From positions 62,001 through 126,000 of the forward strand of contig NZ_JAOBPP010000020.1 of NCBI RefSeq assembly GCF_025574465.1: a stretch of 64,000 nt of DNA, written 5' to 3'. Under the pieces are notes generated by a model. The model made no database searches. It was given only the letters and a program-made list of their open reading frames with translations, and had not been told where the DNA came from. Origin of the DNA: Kordiimonas aestuarii. GTDB lineage: Bacteria; Pseudomonadota; Alphaproteobacteria; Sphingomonadales; Kordiimonadaceae. The position numbers were made by a program, and so were the translations under genes. Below, piece by piece: positions 17,620 through 26,176 of this stretch; positions within the stretch are counted from its first letter, which is position 1, and every line of letters starts with the position of its first letter.

Positions 17620-18777
17620 GTGGCGGAGTCGCGCCAAGGGGCTGTCGGGAGACAATTGTTGGTCAGCAAGGAACTGCAAGAATTGCTGTTGTTGGCGAAG
17701 AATAAATCTTCGGAAGGGCGCGCGCGCCTTGTTGAAAACATTACCGATCTCTTCCTGTCTGATGATGGAAGACTAAGCGAGCATGAACGCGCGCTGATGT
17801 CTGATATACTTGGTAAACTTGTAAGTCAGGTGGAGACCGATATTCGTAGGGAGCTGTCAAATGCGCTGGCAGTGTCAGGTGTTGAATTGCCCGATATCGC
17901 GAAGATGCTTGCAAATGACGATATAGAGATCGCTCGTCCCCTCTTGGAGAAGAGCGCGCTTCTAAAAGACCCGGATCTTATTGAGATTATCCGCATGCGA
18001 ACGGACGAGCACCGTATGGCGATTGCCATGCGCGAAGATGTGTCCGAGCAGGTCTCAAACGCGCTGGTGGAATATGGCAGCGAAGATGTGATCGAAACGC
18101 TGCTGAATAACCACGATACGACCATTTCCAAACGGGCCATGGAATATCTGGTGGCGGAATCCCGTCGTGTGGACCGGTTCCAGGAGCCGCTTTTGCAGCG
18201 CTCGGACCTGCCGGGCGATCTGGCCTACCGCATGTATTGGTGGGTGTCGGCGGCGCTCAGGAAACGCATTCTCACAGATTATGAAGTTGACCCCATGCTG
18301 TTTGAACAGGCGGTTCGGCGCGCAGCCAACACAGTGCTTGTTGATCAAGGTGATCAACAAAGTGCCTATGTGCGGGCGCAAAAACTTGTGCGCCGCATGG
18401 TAGAAAATGGCGAGTTGACGATCCAGTTTCTTGTCAATGCGCTTAGGCAACAGCGCGTCGCGGTCTTTATCGCGGGGCTTGCTGAGCTTGGTGGCATTAA
18501 CTTCCGGACGGCATGGCGTATTTTTACCGACAAGGGCGGTGAAAGTTTTGCCATCCTTGCCAAGGCGATTGGGGTTGACCGCAACCAGTTTACCAGCATT
18601 TACCTGCTTGTTGTGCAGGCGCGCGAAGGCGGCGCGGCCAAATCGCCCGGTGTGTTGAAAGAAATTTTGGCGCTTTTTGATTCGACATCCGAAGCCAATG
18701 CAAAGGGAGCCTTGCAGGTATGGCAGCGGGACAATGCGTATCAGGAAGCAATCGAGGAACTAGAAAGGGTAGGGTAG
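17620..18777 (+). CDS. DUF2336 domain-containing protein
   Basis: A soluble, almost wholly helical 385-residue protein of the DUF2336 family, widespread in alphaproteobacteria and of unknown function. Repeated HEAT-like segments are visible (VSKELQELLLLAKNKSSEGR, then ARLVENITDLF; IARPLLEKSALLKDPDLIEI). The start is uncertain: GTG at 17620 has a weak site, while TTG at 17659 has CGGGAGA 6 bases upstream. It precedes the PAS histidine kinase by 48 bases on the same strand, suggesting a joint role in signalling. The promoter region is rich in GANTC. Confidence 0.82.
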   Translation: MAESRQGAVGRQLLVSKELQELLLLAKNKSSEGRARLVENITDLFLSDDGRLSEHERALMSDILGKLVSQVETDIRRELSNALAVSGVELPDIAKMLANDDIEIARPLLEKSALLKDPDLIEIIRMRTDEHRMAIAMREDVSEQVSNALVEYGSEDVIETLLNNHDTTISKRAMEYLVAESRRVDRFQEPLLQRSDLPGDLAYRMYWWVSAALRKRILTDYEVDPMLFEQAVRRAANTVLVDQGDQQSAYVRAQKLVRRMVENGELTIQFLVNALRQQRVAVFIAGLAELGGINFRTAWRIFTDKGGESFAILAKAIGVDRNQFTSIYLLVVQAREGGAAKSPGVLKEILALFDSTSEANAKGALQVWQRDNAYQEAIEELERVG

Positions 18778-18825
18778 CCTTGGCCTGTAGGGGGCAACAG
18801 GGGCATGCTCGGGAGGACACCTGAA

Positions 18826-20532
18826 ATGAAGCTCGAGAACCAGTTGAATGATCAGAAGATCGTCGATCTTGCCGTGCGCAGATCGGGCGAGACCGTGGAC
18901 GGGGCATTTGGGGCCAGCATCCGCCGCGAGGGCAATAAGCCTCCTGCGGCAAACGAGCAGGTCATGGGGCTGGTGGCTCGCATCATCGTTGATGAATCGC
19001 TGCCGTTTTATGTGTGCACGCTCGATGGCACCGTAATGCATGTGAACGACCATTATAGTGCGCTCGACAAGGCGCTAGGAGAGGTGACCCTTGCGCCGGG
19101 TGAAGCAGTGCTGGCAGGCCGTTTCCAGGTACCATCGCTCAAGCCGGTTATTGATGATGTGCTGGCCAGCGACACCACTGTACGCGCGGAGGAAATTGTG
19201 CGTATCGGGGGCCATGAACGCATTTTTCTGGGCCGGCACTCGCCGGTGAGGAATGAGCGCGGCGATGTGGTCGCGATTGCAGGCACATATGAAGATGTGA
19301 CTGCGCAGGTCCGCGGCATCGAGGAGGCCAACCGCACACAAAGCCGCTTTCAGGATTTTGCGCGCGCAAGTTCTGACTGGTTCTTTGAATGTGATGCAGA
19401 TATGCGCATCCGTTCGCTCTCAGATCGCTTTACCGCTATCGTCGGCCAGCCAGCTTCCCTGTTTATTGGATCACGGTTTGAGCAGTTTGGCCGTTTTGAA
19501 GAAAACCTTGAGGGACGCCTTGACGGCGCACACAGTATAAAGGCACGCAAACCCTTCCGAGAGCAGCTTTTCATTATTGCAGAGCCTAGTGGGGGGGAAC
19601 TGAAGTTTCATTTGTCTGCTGTGCCGGTTTTTGACCGGCAGTCAGGGGATTTTCGAGGATACCGCGGTGTGGGCATGGACGTTACTGCCCGCTATAAACA
19701 AGCTGCAGAAGCGGACTATATCCGGCAAAACCTCGAGGCGTTGCTCAAGGAGTTGACCCGCAAGAACCTTGCCCTTGATGAAGCAACGGTGCAGGCGACG
19801 AGTGCGCTGCGAGCCAAAAACGAATTCCTTGCCGCGATGAGCCATGAGCTCAGGACCCCGCTGAACGCGGTTATTGGGTTTGCGGAAGCCTTTGAGCACC
19901 AGACCTTCGGCCAGCTCGATAAATCCTATCTCTCGTATGCTACAGATATCCGTAAATCCGGCCAGCACCTTCTGGGGCTGATCAATGATATCCTTGATGT
20001 CGCGGTCATTGAAAGCGGTGGTTTGTCGTTGTCGGTTGATGACCTGCCACTTGAGCAGGTGTTCGCAAAAGCGGTGCAAATGAACAAGGAAGCCGCTGTC
20101 AAGAAGAGCCTTGATACCAACGCACTTCAGATAAAAACAGACGCACTCATTCGCGCGGATGACCGCCGGACCACACAGATTTTTGTAAACCTTCTTTCGA
20201 ACGCCATCAAATTTACCCCGGAAGCGGGGGCGATTGGCGCTGAAGTGACGCTGGACGCCGCCAAGGGCCATGTCTGCCTCACGGTATGGGATAGCGGGAT
20301 TGGTATCGCTGAAAACCATATGGAACATGTGTTTGAAAAGTTCCATCAGGTGACCGATCACATCTACTCCCGCAAGCAGGAAGGCACAGGTCTTGGCTTG
20401 CACATCAGCCGCGAACTGGCGCGCAAGATGGGTGGCGATATTACGCTGACCAGTGTGGAAGGCGAGGGCAGTCGCTTCACTGTGACCTTGCCGGTTGCAA
20501 CAGGCGTGAATGAGAACGCAGACTTTATCTAG
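18826..20532 (+). CDS. PAS-domain sensor histidine kinase (cytoplasmic)
   Basis: A 568-residue kinase with no membrane segment. Order: PAS-type region (about 50-160), second PAS (about 170-290), a short coiled coil, HisKA with the phospho-acceptor in MSHELRTPLNAVIGFAE (near residue 340), and HATPase_c with GTGLGLHISRELARKMGG (near 520). The start at 18826 has GGGAGGA upstream and is preferred to an ATG 21 bases earlier. No response regulator is adjacent. The arrangement resembles the PleC/DivJ group of cell-cycle kinases, but that link is only a suggestion. Confidence 0.9.
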   Translation: MKLENQLNDQKIVDLAVRRSGETVDGAFGASIRREGNKPPAANEQVMGLVARIIVDESLPFYVCTLDGTVMHVNDHYSALDKALGEVTLAPGEAVLAGRFQVPSLKPVIDDVLASDTTVRAEEIVRIGGHERIFLGRHSPVRNERGDVVAIAGTYEDVTAQVRGIEEANRTQSRFQDFARASSDWFFECDADMRIRSLSDRFTAIVGQPASLFIGSRFEQFGRFEENLEGRLDGAHSIKARKPFREQLFIIAEPSGGELKFHLSAVPVFDRQSGDFRGYRGVGMDVTARYKQAAEADYIRQNLEALLKELTRKNLALDEATVQATSALRAKNEFLAAMSHELRTPLNAVIGFAEAFEHQTFGQLDKSYLSYATDIRKSGQHLLGLINDILDVAVIESGGLSLSVDDLPLEQVFAKAVQMNKEAAVKKSLDTNALQIKTDALIRADDRRTTQIFVNLLSNAIKFTPEAGAIGAEVTLDAAKGHVCLTVWDSGIGIAENHMEHVFEKFHQVTDHIYSRKQEGTGLGLHISRELARKMGGDITLTSVEGEGSRFTVTLPVATGVNENADFI

Positions 20533-20564
20533 ACTATAAAACCCGGAAAAATTCGGGACGGGAG

Positions 20565-20610
20565 TTGGGGCGCGTGCGGGATAACCTGCTGCGCCCCAAT
20601 TTAATTTTAT
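20565..20610 (+). terminator. Rho-independent terminator after the PAS kinase
   Basis: TTGGGGCGC (20565-20573) pairs with GCGCCCCAA (20591-20599), with a further GCGGG/CCTGC pairing inside, followed by a T-rich run. It separates the kinase from the convergent S10 peptidase gene. Confidence 0.8.
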
Positions 20611-22118
20611 TTGCCTTTCAGGAAGGCACGAATGTCTTTCACCAGTTTCTCGATTGATGGCTGATGCACATACATCATGTGGCCACTTTCATAGTAGGTG
20701 AACTCAACGCGGCTTGTATCTATACCGTTGGCATTAAAGGTGTTTTCCGTCGCGAAGAAAGGTGTTGCAAGGTCATAGTAACCATTTGCCACCATCACGC
20801 GGAAATCCTTGTTCTGGCGCATGGCCTCCCCAACGTGCGGCGCTACATTGGGGTAGCCTTCGCTGTAGCCGCGCTTGCGCGGCTCCGCCCAATGGCGTCC
20901 GGGCGTGCCGGAAAGTACCTCATAGCGGCGCTCTATATCCACCCCCAGATCGTTTTGCAGATACTGGTATATGCCCGCGGTATAGGCGGCATCGATACCG
21001 TAACCTGACGGGTCACCATCAAAGGTGTCACCCGTGCCTTCATAATCCTTGCCTTTATAGCGGCTATCGAGCCGACCTGTCACATAACCTTCGTCTCGCA
21101 GCAGCTCTTTCATGAAGCGCATGTTGTTGACGCGCAGGTTGGCATTTTTCACATATTGCAGCTTCAGGCCCGTATAACCTGCTACTTTTGCTGCGGTGTC
21201 GTTGAAGTCGGCGTCGCTCAGGCGGTTGCCCTGCAGAAGCGCACTGGCATATTCGCCCAGCGTAAAGGCGCGTACCTCGTCAAGGAAACCTTCGAGCGTA
21301 CGGCCTGCCTTATCCACTTTGCCGTGATACCACGCCGTTGCGGCCATGGTTGGCAGGTAGGAAATGTAGGGTGTGTCATTACCGGGTTGGTAGCGTGCTG
21401 TCTGAAAATCAAGGATTGACGAGATGAAGACAATGCCGTTCATGGCAATGTCGGACCAGCCGCCCTGCAGCTCTTCCATCAGTGCTGCCGCACGGGTGGT
21501 ACCGTAGCTTTCGCCAGAGAGATATTTCGGGCTGTTCCAGCGCTTGTTTTTCACCAGCCACAGGCGAATGAACTCGGCGATGGATTTGGCATCATTCTCA
21601 ATGCCCCAGAAATCCTTGCCTTCACCTTTGCCAACAGCGCGGCTGTAGCCGGTGCCTACTGGGTCAATGAAGACCATATCGGCAACATCAAGAATGGAAA
21701 GCGGATTATCCTCAAGCCGGTAAGGCGCGGCGCCGTCATCCTGGGCATCTGACGGAAGCACAACGCGCTTTGGGCCATACACGCCCATATGCAGCCACAG
21801 GCTAGCCGAGCCAGGGCCGCCGTTGAAGATGAAGAAAACCGGGCGCTCGGCACTCGACTTCACGTCTGTGCGCAGATAGGTGACGGAGAAGATAGAGGCA
21901 GTTTCCTCACCCTTGTCATTCTTAAGGTGGGTTTCCCCAGCGATGGCTTTGTAGCGCAGTTTTACACCGTTGAAGGTGCCGGACTTTTCGCTTTCAAAGG
22001 CTTTTGCTGCTTCAACAGGCGCAGGCTTTTCCCTGGCTTTTTTCTCGTCGGCGTATGATGGCAGCGCGACGAGACTGATCAGCGCTAGGCTGGCTAGAAT
22101 TTTGGGTACTGTATTCAT
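20607..22118 (-). CDS. Secreted S10 family serine carboxypeptidase-like protein
   Basis: A 503-residue exported peptidase. The signal peptide is MNTVPKILASLALISLVALPSYA. The S10 landmarks are all there: FNGGPGSASLW (oxyanion hole, near residue 98), nucleophile in SGESYGTTRAAAL (near 200), Asp in ANGYYDLATPFF and His in YYESGHMMYVH near the end. Such enzymes remove C-terminal residues from peptides in the periplasm or outside. The gene is transcribed leftward, with a hairpin upstream separating it from nadK. Confidence 0.92.
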   Translation of the reverse strand: MNTVPKILASLALISLVALPSYADEKKAREKPAPVEAAKAFESEKSGTFNGVKLRYKAIAGETHLKNDKGEETASIFSVTYLRTDVKSSAERPVFFIFNGGPGSASLWLHMGVYGPKRVVLPSDAQDDGAAPYRLEDNPLSILDVADMVFIDPVGTGYSRAVGKGEGKDFWGIENDAKSIAEFIRLWLVKNKRWNSPKYLSGESYGTTRAAALMEELQGGWSDIAMNGIVFISSILDFQTARYQPGNDTPYISYLPTMAATAWYHGKVDKAGRTLEGFLDEVRAFTLGEYASALLQGNRLSDADFNDTAAKVAGYTGLKLQYVKNANLRVNNMRFMKELLRDEGYVTGRLDSRYKGKDYEGTGDTFDGDPSGYGIDAAYTAGIYQYLQNDLGVDIERRYEVLSGTPGRHWAEPRKRGYSEGYPNVAPHVGEAMRQNKDFRVMVANGYYDLATPFFATENTFNANGIDTSRVEFTYYESGHMMYVHQPSIEKLVKDIRAFLKGK

Positions 22119-22154
22119 TGTCTGTCCCCCCGATTAAGACTGGTATTATGGATG

Positions 22155-22176
22155 CTCCCTCGCTAACGCGAGGGAG
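22155..22176. other. GC-rich hairpin between nadK and the S10 peptidase gene
   Basis: CTCCCTCGC and GCGAGGGAG form a perfect 9-base-pair stem around TAAC. No T tract follows on either strand. It may be a processing or attenuation element between two minus-strand genes, or a dispersed palindrome. Confidence 0.4.
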
Positions 22177-22213
22177 GGGTGCCTGTCCGCCCAAAAGCGA
22201 CCAAAGGTGCGCG

Positions 22214-22972
22214 TCAGTAGGCGAACTGTTCGGTAAAAATACGCTCAGCCAGCGTATGTTCTTTGTCAAACATGAGTGTGAAGGAAACATCGTGGGCTTC
22301 TTCCACCACAACATGGCGCACGTCGCGCACCTCATGCATGTCAGCAACAGCGGAAACCGGCCGCTTTTGCGGCTGATTGATGGTGAAGGCGACACATACG
22401 TGATGTGGCAGCAGCGCCCCGCGCCAGCGCCGTGGGCGGAAGGCCGACAAAGGCGTCAGCGCCAGTAACTCGGCACCCAGCGGGATGATGGGCCCATGGG
22501 CCGAGAGATTATAAGCTGTGCTGCCAGCTGGTGTGGATACCAGCACGCCGTCTCCCACCAGTTCAGGCATGCGGACCTTGCCGTCAATTGAGATACGGAT
22601 TTTGGCGGCCTGGCGCGTTTCCCGCAACAGCGAGACTTCATTTACGGCCAGATATTCAACCACCTCACCGTCACAGCGCGTCGCTCGCATCCGCAAGGGG
22701 TGCATGGTGTAACTGTCGGCGCTGCTGATACGGGCCATCAGTTCCTGATCATCAAACTCGTTCAGCAGGAAGCCAACGGTGCCCTTGTTCATGCCGAATA
22801 TAGGTATATTACGGCCCATGTAGGCGTGCAGGGTTTGCAGCATGAAACCATCCCCGCCCAGAGCGACGATAACATCTGCATCCTTGGTGCTTACGGCCTT
22901 ATACCGGTTCCGTAATAATTGAGCCGCTTGGGCGGCCTCGCCAAATTCACTGGCGATGATGGCGATTTTCAT
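22214..22972 (-). CDS. nadK: NAD kinase
   Basis: Phosphorylates NAD to NADP. The 252-residue protein has the catalytic GGDG motif ([15 protein letters not shown], near residue 40), the NE/D region [15 protein letters not shown], and the substrate loop [20 protein letters not shown]. At its C-terminus it has a family-typical tail. It is a single gene upstream of the S10 peptidase gene on the same strand. Confidence 0.96.
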   Translation of the reverse strand: MKIAIIASEFGEAAQAAQLLRNRYKAVSTKDADVIVALGGDGFMLQTLHAYMGRNIPIFGMNKGTVGFLLNEFDDQELMARISSADSYTMHPLRMRATRCDGEVVEYLAVNEVSLLRETRQAAKIRISIDGKVRMPELVGDGVLVSTPAGSTAYNLSAHGPIIPLGAELLALTPLSAFRPRRWRGALLPHHVCVAFTINQPQKRPVSAVADMHEVRDVRHVVVEEAHDVSFTLMFDKEHTLAERIFTEQFAY

Positions 22973-23066
22973 AAGTCTACGTCCCTATATAGCACGGCAG
23001 TATAGGGAAATTTTGCGTGAGGGCGAGGGGATTTTAATGCCTGAAAATACAGCGGTTTAGCAGAGC

Positions 23067-24095
23067 CTAGCCACCGGTATGGCTCATGTGTCGGCCAACT
23101 TTGCCAACCATGCGGCCATCGGACATGGCAAAATCATGCCCCTTGGGTTTCGCCCCGATGGCTTTATCGAGCGCGGCATGCAGGTTCGCCTGCGGGTTGT
23201 CAGACCTGAGCGCCGCCCGAAGGTCCACGTGGTCGTCTTGACCGAGGCACATGTAAATACGGCCGGTACAGGTGACCCGCACCCTGTTGCACCCGTCACA
23301 GAAATTGCCGGTCAGCGGCGTGATAAGCCCCAGCTTACGGCCAGTTTCGGCGATATCATAATAGCGTGCCGGTCCACCTGTGCGGTGGCCAGACGGTGTG
23401 AGGGCCCAACGTTCCCCGAGGCGTGGCAGCACGGCGGTGAGGGGCAGGTAATTATCTTCGCGGGCGTCGGCGACGTCACCCAGCGGCATGGTTTCAATGA
23501 GGGTCAGGTCCAGGCCTTCGCTTACGCACCAGTCAAGGATATCAATGAGTTCATCTTCGTTTTTACCTTTCAGTGCGACAGTGTTGATCTTTACTTTGAG
23601 GCCTGCGTCACGTGCGGTTAAAATACCGTTCATGACATCCGTGAGCCGGTCGCGGCGGGTGATTTCCGCGAATTTATCGGCCTGCAGGGTGTCGAGCGAT
23701 ACATTGATGCGCTTGAGCCCGAACTGTGCGAGCGTGTGCGACATGTGTGCCAATTGTGTGCCATTGGTCGTAATGGTGATCTCATCCAGATTGCTGCGTT
23801 TCACTTCGTCGCCCAGCGCCTCAATCAGCCACAGGATATTCTTGCGGACAAGCGGTTCGCCACCGGTAAGTCGAATACGCCTCACGCCCCGTTCCATGAA
23901 CGCGCGGGATAGTGACAGCATCTCCTCAAGGGTCAGAACTTCCGGCTTGGGCAGGAAGGTCATGTGTTCCGCCATGCAGTAGCGGCAGCGCAGGTCGCAG
24001 CGGTCGGTGACCGACAGGCGCAGATACGTGATCCTACGCCCGAAGGAGTCCTGCAGCGGCGTCGAGGCCGGGATATGTGAAACGTCGTCAGGCAT
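23067..24095 (-). CDS. moaA: GTP 3',8-cyclase (molybdenum cofactor biosynthesis protein A)
   Basis: A radical-SAM enzyme that performs the first step of molybdopterin synthesis. The N-terminal cluster motif is CDLRCRYC (near residue 35) and the second cluster is FCDGCNRVRVTC (near 265). The protein ends in GG, as expected for MoaA, whose C-terminal glycines enter the active site. It is 342 residues long and stands without other moa genes. Confidence 0.96.
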   Translation of the reverse strand: MPDDVSHIPASTPLQDSFGRRITYLRLSVTDRCDLRCRYCMAEHMTFLPKPEVLTLEEMLSLSRAFMERGVRRIRLTGGEPLVRKNILWLIEALGDEVKRSNLDEITITTNGTQLAHMSHTLAQFGLKRINVSLDTLQADKFAEITRRDRLTDVMNGILTARDAGLKVKINTVALKGKNEDELIDILDWCVSEGLDLTLIETMPLGDVADAREDNYLPLTAVLPRLGERWALTPSGHRTGGPARYYDIAETGRKLGLITPLTGNFCDGCNRVRVTCTGRIYMCLGQDDHVDLRAALRSDNPQANLHAALDKAIGAKPKGHDFAMSDGRMVGKVGRHMSHTGG

Positions 24096-24162
24096 GGCTA
24101 TAATGTTGGCGGTGGGAAGCCCGCCGTCAAGTCATTTGCATGTGAGAAAAGTGTTATCCGGC

Positions 24163-24489
24163 CTAGCCCTTGTCGTCCAGAAGTGAGCCAAGCGTATCGT
24201 CAATGCGCTTGAAAGCCTTGGCATTGGCTTTGAACGTTTGCTCTTCAGCCTTGAGGTCAACCATTTGCTGGAGAAGGTCGGAATAGCCAGCGTTCCCCCC
24301 GGTGCTGCGCGCCACTGGCGCACCGGTTGCAGCAGCGGACGGCGGTGAGGTGGTGTCGCTGGCTTCGGTCACATCAAGCTTGAACGATGCCGCTTCACCC
24401 GACAGCCTCAATATCTCTTTTGCGATATCGGTTGCGCGGCGTTCAGCCTCCAGCATTCCAGTAGCGGCGGTGTTCAAAGCTTTGATCAT
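24163..24489 (-). CDS. Short flagellar rod/hook-like protein (FlgC/FlgG type ends)
   Basis: A 108-residue protein whose two ends resemble axial flagellar proteins: N-terminal MIKALNTAATGMLEAERRAT and C-terminal DLLQQMVDLKAEEQTFKANA, then AFKRIDDTLGSLLD. The middle is a short Ser/Thr/Ala-rich stretch, so the external domain of FlgC, FlgF or FlgG is missing. The start at 24489 is chosen for GGAGGG upstream. No flagellar gene is adjacent. It could be a small rod component, a degenerate paralogue, or an uncharacterised family. Confidence 0.7.
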   Translation of the reverse strand: MIKALNTAATGMLEAERRATDIAKEILRLSGEAASFKLDVTEASDTTSPPSAAATGAPVARSTGGNAGYSDLLQQMVDLKAEEQTFKANAKAFKRIDDTLGSLLDDKG

Positions 24490-24603
24490 ATTCTGTGACC
24501 CTCCGAATTCGGCGCCATCATACACAGGTTATGCTAAAATGCGTCTTAAGAAATAGACCCAATTTTATTTAGTTGGCTGAAAAAGGCGGAAGTGGAGCGA
24601 TTG

Positions 24604-25230
24604 ATGGAAATGGATGTGGTGATTGATGTGGTTTGCCCGTGGTGTTTTGTTGGCAAACGTCAGCTTGATCGCGCGCTTGAAATGCGCCCCGGCGTGGTAA
24701 GTGAAGTACGCTATCGTCCCTATCAGCTTTCGCCGGAGACACCGGCAGAAGGCGTTGACAGAAACGCTTATTACGAGAAGAAATTTGGTAACAGTCCGCA
24801 GTTTCAGACGGCACGCAAGCATCTCCTTGAAATGGGTGAGGAGCTTGGCATCACTTTCGACTTCGAGAGCGAATGCCGTATTGCCAATACGCTGGACGCA
24901 CATCGGCTGATGCGTTGGGGGTTGAGTGCGGGCGCGCAGGAGGCGGTGGCTGAAGGCCTGATGCGGGCTTATTTTGAAAAGTGCCAGTTTATCGGTGACC
25001 ATGGCTTGCTTATCGAGATCGCGGCGGGCGCCGGTATGGACAGCGCGCTGGTCGCAGACCTTCTGGCAAGTGATCGCGATAAGGAACTTGTGGAACGCGA
25101 AGTGGCAAACGCCCGTCAGATGGGCATAAGCGGCGTGCCGATGTTTATTTTTGACGGCAAGGGCGCACTATCGGGGGCACAAGGGGCCGAGATGATCGTC
25201 AAGGCGATTGATCAGCAGGAAGCTGCCTGA
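24604..25230 (+). CDS. DsbA family oxidoreductase (FrnE-like)
   Basis: A 208-residue cytoplasmic thioredoxin-fold protein with a CPWC active site (VVCPWCFVGKRQ, residues 10-20), long helical insertion and cis-Pro loop GISGVPMFIFDG near residue 180. The CPWC plus FVGKR pattern is typical of the FrnE/HCCA-isomerase-like branch. The start at 24604 has GGAG six bases upstream; a GTG twelve bases earlier is possible. No signal peptide is present. Confidence 0.9.
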   Translation: MEMDVVIDVVCPWCFVGKRQLDRALEMRPGVVSEVRYRPYQLSPETPAEGVDRNAYYEKKFGNSPQFQTARKHLLEMGEELGITFDFESECRIANTLDAHRLMRWGLSAGAQEAVAEGLMRAYFEKCQFIGDHGLLIEIAAGAGMDSALVADLLASDRDKELVEREVANARQMGISGVPMFIFDGKGALSGAQGAEMIVKAIDQQEAA

Positions 25231-25254
25231 ACCAACGCCGTTCCTGAAGAGGGT

Positions 25255-25285
25255 GGAGCATCCCTCAGGGAAAAAGGGATGCTCC
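25255..25285. terminator. Hairpin between convergent dsbA-like and outer-membrane protein genes
   Basis: GGAGCATCCCT (25255-25265) and AGGGATGCTCC (25275-25285) pair perfectly over 11 bases. No T run follows on either strand, so it would be an atypical terminator, but its place between convergent genes favours that role. Confidence 0.45.
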
Positions 25286-25416
25286 GGCTCGGTACAATGG
25301 GGTACTCGAAACTCCGGCCAGGGGTGGTGGCCGGGTGGATAACCGGGAGTATAGGGGGGCTCCCGGGTGGGGTGGGCGCTGCCATCAGGAGGAAAAGCGC
25401 CCGAATTCTTCAAGGC

Positions 25417-25968
25417 TTAGAAGCTTGCCAGCAGACCTGCTTTACCGGTCCACTGTTTAACGCCATCACCATAGCTGGTGTAATCCACGCCGGTACGGAA
25501 GCTCAGCCCGTTCATCAGGGCACGCTCATAGCCCGCACCAAAACGCCAGCCACCGTCGTTATAGGCGCCGCCTTCAGTGGAGTCCGTCAGGTCAAAGCGG
25601 GTGCGGGCATAACCAGCCTTACCGTACACAAGGTTGCGGCCGTCAGGCCCGAATGCCTGGCCAAGAATCAGCGAGCCGCTATATTCGTAATCAGTGTTGC
25701 GGGCATCAAGCTGGTTGTAGCCGGTGTCACCAAGCGTGCCTTCCACGCCAAATACCATATTGGTATCTGATTGCATGCGGTAGCCAAGCACACCGCCATA
25801 ATAAATACTGCGGTCACGTTTTTCGGTTGCACTCATTTTGGTCCAGTCAACACCTGCTTCGATCCCGCTGTAGATGCCCTCAAAATATTTTGCGTCTTGC
25901 GCGGTTGCTGCGCCTGCAAACAGGGCGGTTGCTGCGGTCGTTGCAATAAGAGTTTTGGTAAATTTCAT
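25417..25968 (-). CDS. Small outer-membrane beta-barrel protein
   Basis: A 183-residue exported protein. The start at 25968 has GGAGACGACCT upstream and gives a clear signal peptide (MKFTKTLIATTAATALFAGA, then ATA). The mature part alternates hydrophobic and polar residues in eight or so strands (FEGIYSGIEAGVDW, NMVFGVEGTLGD, LVYGKAGYARTRFD, WRFGAGYERAL), and ends in Phe. This fits the OmpA-like/OmpW-like eight-stranded porin family common in alphaproteobacteria. A longer reading frame upstream is not likely to be used. Confidence 0.88.
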   Translation of the reverse strand: MKFTKTLIATTAATALFAGAATAQDAKYFEGIYSGIEAGVDWTKMSATEKRDRSIYYGGVLGYRMQSDTNMVFGVEGTLGDTGYNQLDARNTDYEYSGSLILGQAFGPDGRNLVYGKAGYARTRFDLTDSTEGGAYNDGGWRFGAGYERALMNGLSFRTGVDYTSYGDGVKQWTGKAGLLASF

Positions 25969-26176
25969 AGGTCGTCTCCAAGTTCTATCCGTTGCTGCTA
26001 GCCAATTGTTTTTTTCTGGCTCGGTGATTGGACTTTCGCGCCGGACTAAGGCCCGGAAATGGATGGGAAACGGCGGAATTAAGAAAAATTGTGTCCTTTT
26101 GTGGCGGCCAGATGAATGGCCGTTCAGCTTGGTCGGAAATAAGGAGGACCGGGGTGCTCGCTGGCGGTCTTGGGCC

